In this document: positions 28,316 to 37,714 of the stretch, piece after piece
Layout: every line of letters starts with the position of its first letter
Position numbering within the stretch: position 1 is the stretch's first letter
NCBI GenBank assembly: GCA_903851365.1
Contig: CAINOB010000125.1
Coordinates: forward strand, 1-64,000
Direction of reading: 5' to 3'
Length of the DNA: 64,000 nucleotides
Source: an uncultured Bacteroidota bacterium
Lineage (GTDB): Bacteria; Bacteroidota; Bacteroidia; Bacteroidales; UBA12481
Translations under genes and position numbers: made by a program
Notes under the pieces: model-generated
Databases searched by the model: none
Seen by the model: the letters and a program-made list of their open reading frames with translations, nothing else
What the model was told of the DNA's origin: nothing

Positions 28316-29218
28316 ATGAATATTCAACCTGTAATAAAGCAGATATTTTTATTTGGCCGTGAGTTTGATTTAGGGTTCCGAACTCCATTCAACCTGCTAT
28401 TAAATCAATTATTCACCTATGGTGTAGAGGTTCAGATCTTTGGTCCTTTAAAGGACTTTATCGGAGTTTGGGCCGACACAAGATGCCAGGAATGCAGGGT
28501 ATTTAAATCTTACCAGGACCTTAAAGGTCTGGAAGGAGTTATGCTTAGCATTGGTGGTGACGGAACTTTTCTGGAGGCTGTTACGCTGGTCAGGGACCTT
28601 CCTATCCCGCTTGCCGGAATCAATAGTGGAAGGCTTGGTTTTTTGGCTGACATATCGCAAGATGAAATCTCATTTGCGATTGATTCGATATTGCAGAATA
28701 CAGGTGGATTTGATGAACGCGCACTTCTCCAGGTCGACAGTGAACCATTGCTTTTCGGTGGGTTTAATTATGCATTAAATGAGATTACTGTTCATAAGCG
28801 TGATGATTCCTCAATGATTAAAATCAGTGCCTTTCTGGATGGTCAATTTCTGAATATTTATTGGGCCGACGGCCTTATTGTCTCAACCCCAACTGGATCG
28901 ACCGCTTATTCACTCAGTGTGGGTGGGCCACTTGTGCTTCCTGATACGAACAACATTATTCTATCCCCGATTGCACCTCATAATTTGACTGTAAGGCCAT
29001 TAGTTTTCAATGATTCCATGAAGCTGACTCTTCAGGTCGAAAGCCGAAGCGGGAACTTGCTTGTATCTGCGGACTCGCGATCTGTAGTTATTGAAGACCG
29101 GCTTGAACTCACCATTTTCAAAGCTCCATTCCGCCTGAAGACCATTCGCTTGAGAGAACAAAACTTTTATCAAACGCTGCGAACCAAACTGATGTGGGGA
29201 GCTGACAGGAGGAACTGA
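28316..29218 (+). CDS. nadK: NAD kinase
   Basis: A 300-residue ATP/NAD kinase that makes NADP. The signatures are SIGGDGTFLEAV, GINSGRLGFLADI, TVHKRDDSSM and DGLIVSTPTGSTAYSLSVGGPL. The ATG at 28316 is preferred to the TTG at 28310, which directly follows the CBS-gene stop. The gene overlaps nothing and continues the plus-strand cluster. Confidence 0.95.
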   Translation: MNIQPVIKQIFLFGREFDLGFRTPFNLLLNQLFTYGVEVQIFGPLKDFIGVWADTRCQECRVFKSYQDLKGLEGVMLSIGGDGTFLEAVTLVRDLPIPLAGINSGRLGFLADISQDEISFAIDSILQNTGGFDERALLQVDSEPLLFGGFNYALNEITVHKRDDSSMIKISAFLDGQFLNIYWADGLIVSTPTGSTAYSLSVGGPLVLPDTNNIILSPIAPHNLTVRPLVFNDSMKLTLQVESRSGNLLVSADSRSVVIEDRLELTIFKAPFRLKTIRLREQNFYQTLRTKLMWGADRRN

Positions 29219-29286
29219 CGAGGATCAAGCCTGCTGTGGGAAGCACCTGTTTCACAGGGGCTCGAGAAAACCTTTGCAATTTATAC

Positions 29287-29294
29287 TATATTTG
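29287..29294 (+). promoter_or_regulatory. putative -7 element inside the envelope cluster
   Basis: TATATTTG, exact TAnnTTTG match, 58 bases upstream of the beta-barrel protein start. This suggests the uppS-bamA part can be transcribed independently of nadK. No correctly spaced TTTG was found upstream. Confidence 0.4.
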
Positions 29295-29351
29295 CGCTTT
29301 GGCAGTTATTGTAGGGGGATCATAAAAGGTGCCTGTTGCAATTCACCAGAA

Positions 29352-29990
29352 ATGAGAAAAATAATTGTAATAATCGGTTTTATCACTGTTGCTTTAGGAG
29401 TGAATGCTCAAAAAGGATTTGACTATGGATTGTTTCTAGGAATGAATGAAACCCATCTTTCATCGATCCTGCCTATACCGGATTCCAAGGGTATGAGTTT
29501 TGGAGCGGGAGGTTATTACCGGTATAGCTGGAATGAACGCTATTCCTGGCGTGTGGGGGTGAATGCGGGATTGAATAAAGTGGTCGATGGATATGGACTG
29601 GTTGAGTTCAATTTTCATCCATTGAACTCTAAGCGGATCAAGAAAGTCTTTACCTCTTATATTGCAACAGGGCTAAGTTATTTGGTTGATTTTTCTCAAT
29701 ATACTGCTGTGCAGAATGATCAGAATGCTTCTATGACTAAATATATGGTCAGGAACATACGGATACCCTTTAATGTGGGCGTCAAATACAATATTAGTTC
29801 CAGAATGACACTAGGGATGGAATGGGCACTTAGAAAAGGATACGAGATGGATTACTCCCAATTACCCTATAGATATACTCCCCTGATGGCCAATTGGCGT
29901 TCGAATTTTAGTGTCTCGATTGGATACCTGGTCAGTAACTATTGCAAAACTTGTCCGTTTTACGAAAACGAACGAAAGAAACTTAAATGA
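29352..29990 (+). CDS. outer membrane beta-barrel protein (PorT-family-like)
   Basis: A protein of about 212 residues from the ATG at 29352, which gives a clean signal peptide (MRKIIVIIGFITVALGVNAQ). The ORF track adds 26 upstream codons with no signal. The mature part alternates aromatic and polar residues in strand-like patterns (GGYYRYSWNERYSWRVGVNAG, FNVGVKYNISSRMTLGMEWALRKGYEM), as expected of an eight-stranded barrel. It overlaps uppS by four bases (ATGA). Confidence 0.75.
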   Translation: MRKIIVIIGFITVALGVNAQKGFDYGLFLGMNETHLSSILPIPDSKGMSFGAGGYYRYSWNERYSWRVGVNAGLNKVVDGYGLVEFNFHPLNSKRIKKVFTSYIATGLSYLVDFSQYTAVQNDQNASMTKYMVRNIRIPFNVGVKYNISSRMTLGMEWALRKGYEMDYSQLPYRYTPLMANWRSNFSVSIGYLVSNYCKTCPFYENERKKLK

Positions 29991-30724
29991 GCCTGAAGGA
30001 GAAATTGATACGGGATAAATTACCCGGACATGTTGCGATAATCATGGACGGCAATGGAAGATGGGCTGTTCGGAAGGGCGCAGCCCGGATTTTTGGTCAT
30101 CAGAATGCCGTAACTCCCGTAGATGAGGTAGTTAAGGCTAGTGCTGAACTCGGACTTAAATATCTCACTTTATATGCGTTCAGTACCGAAAACTGGGCTC
30201 GGCCAATTGAGGAGGTTGATGCTTTGATGGGATTATTGGTTTCGACAATTAAAAAGGAAACCAAAAAACTTCTCGACAATAATATCCGGTTAAGGACTGT
30301 TGGCAACCTATCTAAGCTTCCCGAGCTTACTCGCCGGGAACTACTGAATTTAGTAGAAGCAACTGCTGCAAATACCGGTCTTACGGTAGTTCTGGCAATT
30401 TCTTATGGCTCAAGAAATGAGATTATCCTGGCTGCCCGTCAGATCATTAAGGATGCTTCAGAAGGGAAAATAACTGCTGAAGAAATGAACTTTGATACAT
30501 TTGAAAGCTATCTCCAAACTTCAGGTATCCCGGATCCGGACTTTTTAATAAGGACAAGCGGAGAATATCGGTTAAGTAATTTCCTACTTTACCAGTTAGC
30601 TTATACGGAATTATATTTTACCTCAAAGCTGTGGCCTGATTTCAGGGCGGAAGATTTCTATGAGGCATTATTAGAATACCAAAATCGCGAAAGACGATTT
30701 GGGAAAACAAGTCAACAATTATAA
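29987..30724 (+). CDS. uppS: isoprenyl transferase (undecaprenyl diphosphate synthase)
   Basis: A 245-residue cis-prenyltransferase building the C55 carrier for peptidoglycan and surface glycans. Motifs include HVAIIMDGNGRWAVRKG with catalytic Asp, YAFSTENWARP, and the C-terminal DFLIRTSGEYRLSNFLLYQLAYTELYF. The start overlaps the previous stop, so the genes are translationally coupled. bamA follows 16 bases later. Confidence 0.96.
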   Translation: MSLKEKLIRDKLPGHVAIIMDGNGRWAVRKGAARIFGHQNAVTPVDEVVKASAELGLKYLTLYAFSTENWARPIEEVDALMGLLVSTIKKETKKLLDNNIRLRTVGNLSKLPELTRRELLNLVEATAANTGLTVVLAISYGSRNEIILAARQIIKDASEGKITAEEMNFDTFESYLQTSGIPDPDFLIRTSGEYRLSNFLLYQLAYTELYFTSKLWPDFRAEDFYEALLEYQNRERRFGKTSQQL

Positions 30725-30740
30725 CATCTGAATAATCAGC

Positions 30741-33242
30741 ATGATAAAAAGATCAATATTAGCTGTCGCCCTTTTTCTTTCCACCACCATTGCTTTTTGC
30801 CAGGAAACGAATAATAAGCCTTTGCGGATATTTGATTATGCGCGGACTGCTCATGATTATCAAATAGGCGGAGTAACCGTTTCAGGAGTCAAGTACTTAA
30901 CTCATAATGTTTTATTGCAATTTTCCGGGCTTGATGTTGGAAAAACGATAACTGTTCCTGGGGAAGATATACCGAATGCAATTCAGAAATTGTGGGACCA
31001 ACAGCTTTTTTCAGATGTTAGGATAACAGCCACGAAAATTGAGGGAGATATGATTTTCCTGGATATTTATCTTCAGGAAATGCCGCGTCTTGCTCGTTTT
31101 TCTTTTACCGGCGTGAGTAAACAGGAAGCTGACGACTTGAAAGAAAAAGTCAAACTCGTTAGAGGTAACCTCGTAACCCCTTATACTATTTCACGGACAG
31201 AATTTCTGGTCAAAGAGCATTTTGTTGATAAGGGTTATTTAAATACTGAGGTGGCAATCTCCCAGAAGGCAGATTCTACGATGCAAAACTCAACCGTTCT
31301 GGATATCCATGTTGATAAAAAGAGCAAGGTCAAAATCGAAAAAATAACATTTGTTGGGGTTAGTGTGTTGCCTGAGAAGAAATTGCGCAAGGCAATGAAA
31401 GAGACAAAGCAGAAAACCTGGTACAATATATTTAAGGCATCGAAGTTCTTGGAAAGTAATTTTAACGATGACAAAGCGCTTGTAATAGCAAAATATAATA
31501 CACTTGGCTATAGGGATGCGAAGATTGCAAAGGATTCATTGTTTCGAAATCCAAACGGAACGGTTGGTCTGAAAATCTGGGTTGAAGAAGGAAAACAGTA
31601 CTTTTTCAGGAATATTTCCTGGGCTGGAAACATTAAGTATACCAGTGATTTTTTATCCACTGCTCTAAAGATCAAGAAAGGTGCTGTTTATGATCAGGCA
31701 GTGTTGGACAATCGCCTGAGGAATGATCCGGATGCTGTAGGTAATTATTATATGGATAACGGGTACCTTTTCTATGAAGCGCAAGCTCAGGAAGTAAACG
31801 TTGATAAAGATTCCATCGACCTTCAGATTGTCATTCATGAAGGCCAGGTTGCCCGCATAAATAAAGTAACTATAACTGGCAATGACAGGACCAATGAGCA
31901 TGTTATACGTCGTGAGATCAGAACAAAACCAGGTGATCTTTTTAACCGGTCATTGGTGATCAGGACAGTTCGTGAGTTAGCTCAATTGGGTTTCTTCGAT
32001 CCTGAGAAGATCACCCCAGTTCCGATTCCAAATCAGTTGGATGGTACTGTAGATATTGAATATCAGGTAGTTGAACGAGCTAATGATCAAATCGAGATCT
32101 CAGGTGGCTGGGGAGCTGGAATGGTTATTGGAACTCTAGGCGTTAAGTTTGGAAACTTCTCGGCCAGGAATTTTTTCAAAAAGGATGCCTGGCGGCCACT
32201 TCCTTCCGGGGACGGTCAAAACCTGAGTATCAGGGCACAATCGAACGGAAAATATTATCAGTCCTATAGCGCGTCCTTTGTTGAACCGTGGCTGGGGGGT
32301 AAAAAACCGAATTCACTTTCCGTATCACTTTATCATACTGTTCAGACCAACGGAAGGATTTCAACTGACCCGTTGAATCAATCCATGAAAATAAGCGGAG
32401 CTTCGGTGGGAATTGGTCGCCGGTTGAGCTGGCCGGATGATTATTTTACCCTCTTTAATCAATTGTCATTTCAGAGATATTTGTTGGATGACTGGTCATA
32501 TTTCGTGATCAAGAACGGAGTGAGTAACAACTTTAGTTTTACCAGCACATTTGGGCGTAGTTCAACTGACCAGATTATTTATCCGCGATTGGGGTCAACA
32601 TTTTCATTGAACCTTCAAATTACCCCACCGTATTCCCTTTTCAATGGCAAAGACTACTCTAAACTTACTGAAACGGAAAAATACAAGTGGATAGAATATC
32701 ATAAATGGACCTTTAAATCATCGTGGTATACAAAGTTGTGGACGATCGGGAATAAAGAAACCGAAGGCGAAAAGCGCGACTTCGTTTTAGTTACCAAGGC
32801 TGAGTTTGGGTACCTGGGATATTATAATAAATATGCTCGGTCACCTTTTGAGAATTTCGAAGTCGGGGGTGACGGAATGATGGGATATAGTTATTACGGG
32901 CGGGATATTATTGCGTTGCGAGGATACGCAAACGGGTCGTTGACGCCTTCGAACGGTGCAAACCTGTACACGAAATTCACTACTGAATTGCGTTTTCCAA
33001 TATCGCTTAATCCTAACGCTACCCTGTTTGCCCTGGTATTCTTTGAAGCAGGTAATGCGTGGTATGAATTCAAACAGTTCAATCCTTTTGATATGAAAAG
33101 GGCAGCCGGCGCCGGGGTCCGTATCTACCTGCCTATGTTTGGACTTATGGGTGTTGACTGGGGTTATGGATTTGATGATATCCCGGGAACCACTGGTAAA
33201 AACCACAGCCAGTTCCATTTTGTTCTTGGACCACAGATGTAA
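30741..33242 (+). CDS. bamA: outer membrane protein assembly factor BamA
   Basis: An 833-residue Omp85 protein that folds beta-barrels into the outer membrane. It has a signal peptide (MIKRSILAVALFLSTTIAFCQ), then a periplasmic run of POTRA domains (e.g. QKLWDQQLFSDVRITATKI, YYMDNGYLFYEAQAQEVNVDKDSIDLQIVIHEG) to about residue 450, then the 16-stranded barrel. The C-terminal region has LRGYANGSLTP, FFEAGNAWYEF and the ending HFVLGPQM. It lies between uppS and two ompH/skp-type chaperone genes. Confidence 0.96.
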   Translation: MIKRSILAVALFLSTTIAFCQETNNKPLRIFDYARTAHDYQIGGVTVSGVKYLTHNVLLQFSGLDVGKTITVPGEDIPNAIQKLWDQQLFSDVRITATKIEGDMIFLDIYLQEMPRLARFSFTGVSKQEADDLKEKVKLVRGNLVTPYTISRTEFLVKEHFVDKGYLNTEVAISQKADSTMQNSTVLDIHVDKKSKVKIEKITFVGVSVLPEKKLRKAMKETKQKTWYNIFKASKFLESNFNDDKALVIAKYNTLGYRDAKIAKDSLFRNPNGTVGLKIWVEEGKQYFFRNISWAGNIKYTSDFLSTALKIKKGAVYDQAVLDNRLRNDPDAVGNYYMDNGYLFYEAQAQEVNVDKDSIDLQIVIHEGQVARINKVTITGNDRTNEHVIRREIRTKPGDLFNRSLVIRTVRELAQLGFFDPEKITPVPIPNQLDGTVDIEYQVVERANDQIEISGGWGAGMVIGTLGVKFGNFSARNFFKKDAWRPLPSGDGQNLSIRAQSNGKYYQSYSASFVEPWLGGKKPNSLSVSLYHTVQTNGRISTDPLNQSMKISGASVGIGRRLSWPDDYFTLFNQLSFQRYLLDDWSYFVIKNGVSNNFSFTSTFGRSSTDQIIYPRLGSTFSLNLQITPPYSLFNGKDYSKLTETEKYKWIEYHKWTFKSSWYTKLWTIGNKETEGEKRDFVLVTKAEFGYLGYYNKYARSPFENFEVGGDGMMGYSYYGRDIIALRGYANGSLTPSNGANLYTKFTTELRFPISLNPNATLFALVFFEAGNAWYEFKQFNPFDMKRAAGAGVRIYLPMFGLMGVDWGYGFDDIPGTTGKNHSQFHFVLGPQM

Positions 33243-33286
33243 TGTTTTGGTATAGAAATTGATGTAGTTGGAAAAATTGTAATGCT

Positions 33287-33802
33287 ATGAAAAAGATATT
33301 ATTCACAGTAAGTTTATTGATTTTCGGAGTGACGATCGGTTTCGGTCAGAAGTTTGCATACGTCAATACGGATTATATTCTTGGCCGGGTACCAGCCTAT
33401 GATGCTGCCCAGAAGCAATTAGATAAATTTTCAGAAGAATGGCAGAAAGAGATTGACGCCAAACGCACTGACATTGAGAAATTATATAAGGATTATCAAG
33501 CCGAAAGGGTTTTGCTCACCGAGGAAATGAGGACAAAACGCGAAGGGGAAATTGTGCAGCGTGAGAAAGACGTTAAAGATTTGCAAAAGAAATATTTTGC
33601 ACCGGACGGATCTCTTTTTAAAAAGCGTCAGGAATTAGTTAAACCTATTCAGGATGAAATTTTTACTGCAGTAAAAGATCTTGCTGCCGAGGGAGGTTAT
33701 TCCATTATTTTTGATGTTGCAGCCGGACCAACCATGTTATTCACTGATCCGAAGTTCGACAAGAGCGACGATATCCTCAAAAAGATGGGAATTCAAAATT
33801 AA
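33287..33802 (+). CDS. OmpH/Skp family periplasmic chaperone, copy 1
   Basis: A 171-residue protein with a signal peptide (MKKILFTVSLLIFGVTIGFGQ) and the OmpH start KFAYVNTDYILGRVPAYDAAQKQLDKF. A long coiled-coil arm follows (residues about 50-115), then the closing EGGYSIIFDVAAGPTMLFTD segment. Skp holds unfolded outer membrane proteins for BamA. The next gene is a paralogue. Confidence 0.93.
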   Translation: MKKILFTVSLLIFGVTIGFGQKFAYVNTDYILGRVPAYDAAQKQLDKFSEEWQKEIDAKRTDIEKLYKDYQAERVLLTEEMRTKREGEIVQREKDVKDLQKKYFAPDGSLFKKRQELVKPIQDEIFTAVKDLAAEGGYSIIFDVAAGPTMLFTDPKFDKSDDILKKMGIQN

Positions 33803-33848
33803 TTTCTATCTTTGGCGACCGTTTTAAGTAACACATTATTAAATTAAT

Positions 33849-34370
33849 ATGAAAAAGATTCTTTTCACCCTGGCAGTTTGTGCCATGTTTATTCTCGGAA
33901 GCGGAACAACTTCTTTCGCTCAAGTTAAAATCGGCCATATCAATACTCAGGAAATTCTGCAATTGATGCCAGAACGTGATAGTGCTGCCAAAAAATTTGA
34001 TAAGTTCAATGCTGAGATTACGAAGAATTACGAATCGATGACAGTTGCTGTTAATAACCTGATCGATACCTATACCAAGCAGAAAGATTCTTTATCTTCA
34101 TTTATTCAAAAGGCTAAAGAAGCTGAAATCATTGATATGCAGGGTAAAATCCAGAATTTTAAAGAAGTTGCTCAGCAGGAGTTGGATAAAAAGCAGACAG
34201 AGCTTATGACTCCAATTGTTGACAAATTGAAGAAAGCTATTAAAGAAGTTGCCGAAGCAAATAAGTTTACCTACGTTATTGAAGGAGGTCCAGGTATTCT
34301 TCTTTATGTTCCAGAAGATGAGTCATTGAACTTAGCACCACTAGTTAAAGCTAAATTGGGTTTAAAATAG
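33849..34370 (+). CDS. OmpH/Skp family periplasmic chaperone, copy 2
   Basis: A 173-residue paralogue of the preceding gene: signal peptide ending TTSFAQ, core KIGHINTQEILQLMPERDSAAKKFDKF, coiled coil, and the C-terminal FTYVIEGGPGILLYVPEDE. Tandem ompH genes after bamA are usual in Bacteroidota. A stem-loop with a T tract follows. Confidence 0.93.
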   Translation: MKKILFTLAVCAMFILGSGTTSFAQVKIGHINTQEILQLMPERDSAAKKFDKFNAEITKNYESMTVAVNNLIDTYTKQKDSLSSFIQKAKEAEIIDMQGKIQNFKEVAQQELDKKQTELMTPIVDKLKKAIKEVAEANKFTYVIEGGPGILLYVPEDESLNLAPLVKAKLGLK

Positions 34371-34388
34371 ACTTAAAATATTGATCAT

Positions 34389-34420
34389 TAAATCCTTGCC
34401 GTGAGGCAGGGATTTTTTTT
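34389..34420 (+). terminator. intrinsic terminator abutting murI start
   Basis: Stem arms AATCCTTGCC and GGCAGGGATT with loop GTGA, followed by eight T residues that run directly into the murI ATG at 34421. The hairpin could end the ompH transcript or act as an attenuator of murI. Confidence 0.65.
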
Positions 34421-35224
34421 ATGATGAAATCTGCATCGATAGGTGTTTTCGATTCCGGTATTGGAGGATTGAGCGTCTGGAATGAGTTGATCCGAGAAAT
34501 TCCCGGTGAATCAATGATATATCTGGCTGATTCTGCGAATGCTCCTTATGGTACTAAATCAAGGAGCTTCATTGTCAACCGTTCGAGGGCAATCACAAAA
34601 TTTCTGATTGCGCAAGGTTGTATGTTGATTGTGGTTGCGTGCAATACGGCCACGGGTGCAGCAATAAGTACCTTGCGCAAAGAGTTTGATATTCCATTTA
34701 TTGGCGTTGAACCAGCGGTTAAACCAGCCGCCTTAGCCTCGAAGACCGGCCATATCGGGGTCTTAGCTACTGCTCAAACTTTTAAGGGAGAGCATTTTAA
34801 ACGATCGATAAAGCTCTACAGCCATTCGGTGGAGTTGCATGAAAAAGCAGGAACAGGTTTGGTTGAGTTAATAGAGGGTGGCATGATTGACTCCCCAGAA
34901 ACGAGAGAGCTTCTTAATGGATACTTACAACCAATGGTTGAAAAGGGGATCGATCAGCTGGTTCTCGGATGCACGCACTACCCATTTCTTATTCCAATCA
35001 TCAGGGAGATCCTCCCTGCAGGAATAACAATTATTGATCCCGCTCCTGCCGTTGCACGCCATACGAGGAAAGTTCTGGAAGAAAACCATGCATTGGATTC
35101 CGGATCAGATGATTCTGAATACAGGTTTTATACAACCGGAGATCCCTTGAACTTAAAACACTTTTTATTTCAGCTGACTGGGGAAGTCTACGAGGTTTCC
35201 TCAGCAACGGGCTTAAAACCTTAA
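34421..35224 (+). CDS. murI: glutamate racemase
   Basis: A 267-residue cofactor-independent racemase making D-glutamate for peptidoglycan. The first catalytic Cys lies in VACNTATGAAI and the second in LGCTHYPFLIP. The N-terminal GVFDSGIGGLSVWNEL is diagnostic. Translation could begin at 34421 or at the next ATG, 34424. It closes the envelope cluster; its stop overlaps the convergent gamma-carbonic anhydrase gene by 4 bases. Confidence 0.95.
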   Translation: MMKSASIGVFDSGIGGLSVWNELIREIPGESMIYLADSANAPYGTKSRSFIVNRSRAITKFLIAQGCMLIVVACNTATGAAISTLRKEFDIPFIGVEPAVKPAALASKTGHIGVLATAQTFKGEHFKRSIKLYSHSVELHEKAGTGLVELIEGGMIDSPETRELLNGYLQPMVEKGIDQLVLGCTHYPFLIPIIREILPAGITIIDPAPAVARHTRKVLEENHALDSGSDDSEYRFYTTGDPLNLKHFLFQLTGEVYEVSSATGLKP

Positions 35225-35751
35225 GACCCGGTTGATTCCTCCGAGTACCAACCCGCGTAAAAAAGGTAATTATCAGCTATTTTATCGATCATTTCTTTAG
35301 TTTGAGAAGGATCGATCTCCTTAACTTTTTTTGCCGGCACGCCAGCATAAATACTGTTAGGTTCAATGATGGAAGAGTCTTTAACCAGAGCCCCTGCAGC
35401 AATAATTGTGTTTTCTCCAATCACGGCATTATCCAAGATTATAGCTCCAATTCCAATCAATACGCGGTCATTGATTTTAGCACCATGGATTACTGCATTA
35501 TGTCCAATGGTTATTGAGTTTCCGATCTCGACAACGGACTTTTCATATAAAGTATGAAGGACAGCTCCATCCTGAATATTGACTTTATTGCCTATCCTGA
35601 TTGAATTTACGTCACCACGCAGGACCGCACCAAACCAAATACTACAATCATCACCAACAATAACATCGCCTATAATTACTGCTGTTTCAGCTAGATAGCA
35701 ATTTTCGCCGATCAACGGAGTAAATCCTCTCACCGATTTAATCAGAGCCAT
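35221..35751 (-). CDS. gamma carbonic anhydrase family protein
   Basis: A 176-residue left-handed beta-helix protein built from hexapeptide repeats (VIIGDVIVGDDCSIWFGAVLRGDVNSIRIG, NVQDG-type NIQDGAVLHT, ITIGHNAVIHGAKINDRVLIGIGAIILDNAVIG). Two of the usual metal-binding His are seen (TIGHNAVIHG). Activity as a true carbonic anhydrase is not assured in this family. It has its own TACTTTTG promoter. Confidence 0.9.
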   Translation of the reverse strand: MALIKSVRGFTPLIGENCYLAETAVIIGDVIVGDDCSIWFGAVLRGDVNSIRIGNKVNIQDGAVLHTLYEKSVVEIGNSITIGHNAVIHGAKINDRVLIGIGAIILDNAVIGENTIIAAGALVKDSSIIEPNSIYAGVPAKKVKEIDPSQTKEMIDKIADNYLFYAGWYSEESTGS

Positions 35752-35780
35752 TTTGTTATGAATTTATAAATTCGAAGCTC

Positions 35781-35788
35781 CAAAAGTA
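35781..35788 (-). promoter_or_regulatory. putative -7 element of gamma carbonic anhydrase gene
   Basis: TACTTTTG on the minus strand, exact TAnnTTTG match, 30 bases upstream of the start codon. Confidence 0.45.
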
Positions 35789-35803
35789 CAAATGAAAATA
35801 TCA

Positions 35804-35835
35804 TTTTAATCACAATATAAATCTGCTTACTTTTG
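35804..35835 (+). promoter_or_regulatory. putative korAB promoter
   Basis: The -7 element TACTTTTG (35828-35835) matches TAnnTTTG, with a weak T-rich -33 region near 35804. It lies 31 bases before the korA start and is divergent from the preceding promoter. Confidence 0.45.
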
Positions 35836-35866
35836 CACCCTAATATCCTAACAACTAAAATCTGTC

Positions 35867-37711
35867 ATGAGTAAACAGGCAAAAGTCATCGAGATCGAAG
35901 AAGTAGCCATTCGGTTTTCGGGCGATTCGGGCGACGGTATGCAACTTACCGGCACTCTATTCTCCGATACATCGGCACTTTACGGTAATGATGTTTCCAC
36001 TTTCCCGGATTATCCGGCAGAAATCAGGGCTCCCCAGGGAACTGTAGGTGGAGTTTCAGGGTTTCAGGTCCATTTTGGTCATACCCAGATCAATACCCCT
36101 GGTGATTATTGTGATGTGCTGGTGGCTATGAACCCGGCAGCATTGAAAGCAAATTTCAGGTGGGTAAAACCAGATGGAATTATAATTTATGATGTTGACC
36201 AGTTTGATGCCAAGAATATTGAAAAAGCAGGATATAAAAGTGATCCTTTTGAAGAGGAGGATGTAACAGGTATTCAGCTTATCTCAGCTCCGATAAGTAA
36301 TCTGACCAAAGAGAGTCTTAAAGATATCGGATTAGATCAGAAATCTATTCTGCGATGTAAAAACATGTTTGCCCTTGGTATAGTCAGCTGGCTTTATGAT
36401 CGTCCACTTGAGCATGCCGTTAAATTCTTCAATACGAAGTTTGCCAAGAAGCCAATTTTAGTGGAAGCAAACACTAAGGTTCTCTACGATGGATATTATT
36501 ATGCCGAAACGATTGAAGCTTTTACCTCAAACTTTAAGGTAAAGCCTGCGGATATTGAAAAGGGCGTTTATCGAAGCATAAACGGAAACCAGGCGGTTGC
36601 CTGGGGAATGATGGCTGCTGCAGAAAAAGCAGATCTTCAATTATTTTGCGGGTCTTACCCCATTACTCCAGCAACAGGTATTCTCGAAGAACTTGCTGCC
36701 CGCAAAGATTTAAGAGTTAAAACATTTCAGGCAGAAGATGAGATTGCCGGCATTTGCACTTCAATCGGTGCCAGTTTTGCTGGATCACTGGCAGTTACAA
36801 CCACATCCGGTCCAGGGCTGGCACTCAAGGGTGAAGCAATTGGTCTTGCAGTAATGACAGAATTGCCGCTGGTGATTGTTGACGTTCAGCGTGGCGGACC
36901 TTCGACAGGACTTCCGACTAAAACTGAGCAATCTGACTTGATGCAGGCATTATATGGGAGGAACGGTGAAAGTCCGGTTGTTGTTATTGCCTCATCAACT
37001 CCTTCGAACTGTTTTGATTATGCATATATGGCTTGCAAAATTGCTGTCGAGCACATGACCCCGGTAATTTTGCTTACCGATGGGTTTCTTGCAAATGGGA
37101 CAGAACCGTGGAAGATTCCAGATCTAAATGATTTTCCTGAGATCAAGGTGCCCAGAGTTGAGCGTGACACTAAAAACTGGCAACCTTATGCAAGGGATCC
37201 GGAAACCCTGACCAGAACCTGGGCAATTCCGGGTACTCCTGGAATGGAGCACCGTTTGGGGAGCCTTGAAAAAATGAATATTACGGGAACTGTTTCCTAT
37301 GTCCCGGAAAATCATGAACTCATGAGCCATATCCGCGATCAGAAAATCCAAAAGGTTGCAAAGGATATCCCACCATTGGAAATTGTCGGAGATGAGGATG
37401 CAGATTTGTTGATTATAGGGTGGGGCGGAACTTACGGTCATTTGGTTACCGCATTAACAGAAGTGCGCCGCGAGGGACATAAAGTTGCGCTTGCACAGTT
37501 TAATTACATTTTCCCATTACCATCCAATACAAGTGAAGTCCTTGGAAGATTCAAGAAATTGCTTGTTTGTGAAATAAACCTTGGCCAATTCGCCAATTAC
37601 CTGAGGATGCAGCATCCGGAATATCCTTACCGGAAGTTCAATAAAATTATGGGATTACCTTTTACAGTTAAAGACCTTACTGAGGCTATTGTTAAAAACC
37701 TGGAGGACTAA
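35867..37711 (+). CDS. korA: 2-oxoacid:acceptor oxidoreductase subunit alpha (gamma-alpha fusion)
   Basis: A 614-residue subunit of 2-oxoglutarate:ferredoxin oxidoreductase (KorA type). The N-terminal 190 residues are the gamma domain (IRFSGDSGDGMQLTGTLFSDTSALYG). The alpha pyrimidine domain follows (GNQAVAWGMMAAAEKADLQLFCGSYPITPATGILEEL, TTTSGPGLALKGEAIGLAVMTELPLVIVDVQRGGPSTGLPTKTEQSDL). The substrate could also be another 2-oxoacid. It is immediately followed by korB; no separate ferredoxin subunit gene is in view. The complex links the TCA cycle to low-potential ferredoxin. Confidence 0.93.
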   Translation: MSKQAKVIEIEEVAIRFSGDSGDGMQLTGTLFSDTSALYGNDVSTFPDYPAEIRAPQGTVGGVSGFQVHFGHTQINTPGDYCDVLVAMNPAALKANFRWVKPDGIIIYDVDQFDAKNIEKAGYKSDPFEEEDVTGIQLISAPISNLTKESLKDIGLDQKSILRCKNMFALGIVSWLYDRPLEHAVKFFNTKFAKKPILVEANTKVLYDGYYYAETIEAFTSNFKVKPADIEKGVYRSINGNQAVAWGMMAAAEKADLQLFCGSYPITPATGILEELAARKDLRVKTFQAEDEIAGICTSIGASFAGSLAVTTTSGPGLALKGEAIGLAVMTELPLVIVDVQRGGPSTGLPTKTEQSDLMQALYGRNGESPVVVIASSTPSNCFDYAYMACKIAVEHMTPVILLTDGFLANGTEPWKIPDLNDFPEIKVPRVERDTKNWQPYARDPETLTRTWAIPGTPGMEHRLGSLEKMNITGTVSYVPENHELMSHIRDQKIQKVAKDIPPLEIVGDEDADLLIIGWGGTYGHLVTALTEVRREGHKVALAQFNYIFPLPSNTSEVLGRFKKLLVCEINLGQFANYLRMQHPEYPYRKFNKIMGLPFTVKDLTEAIVKNLED

Positions 37712-37714
37712 AGA

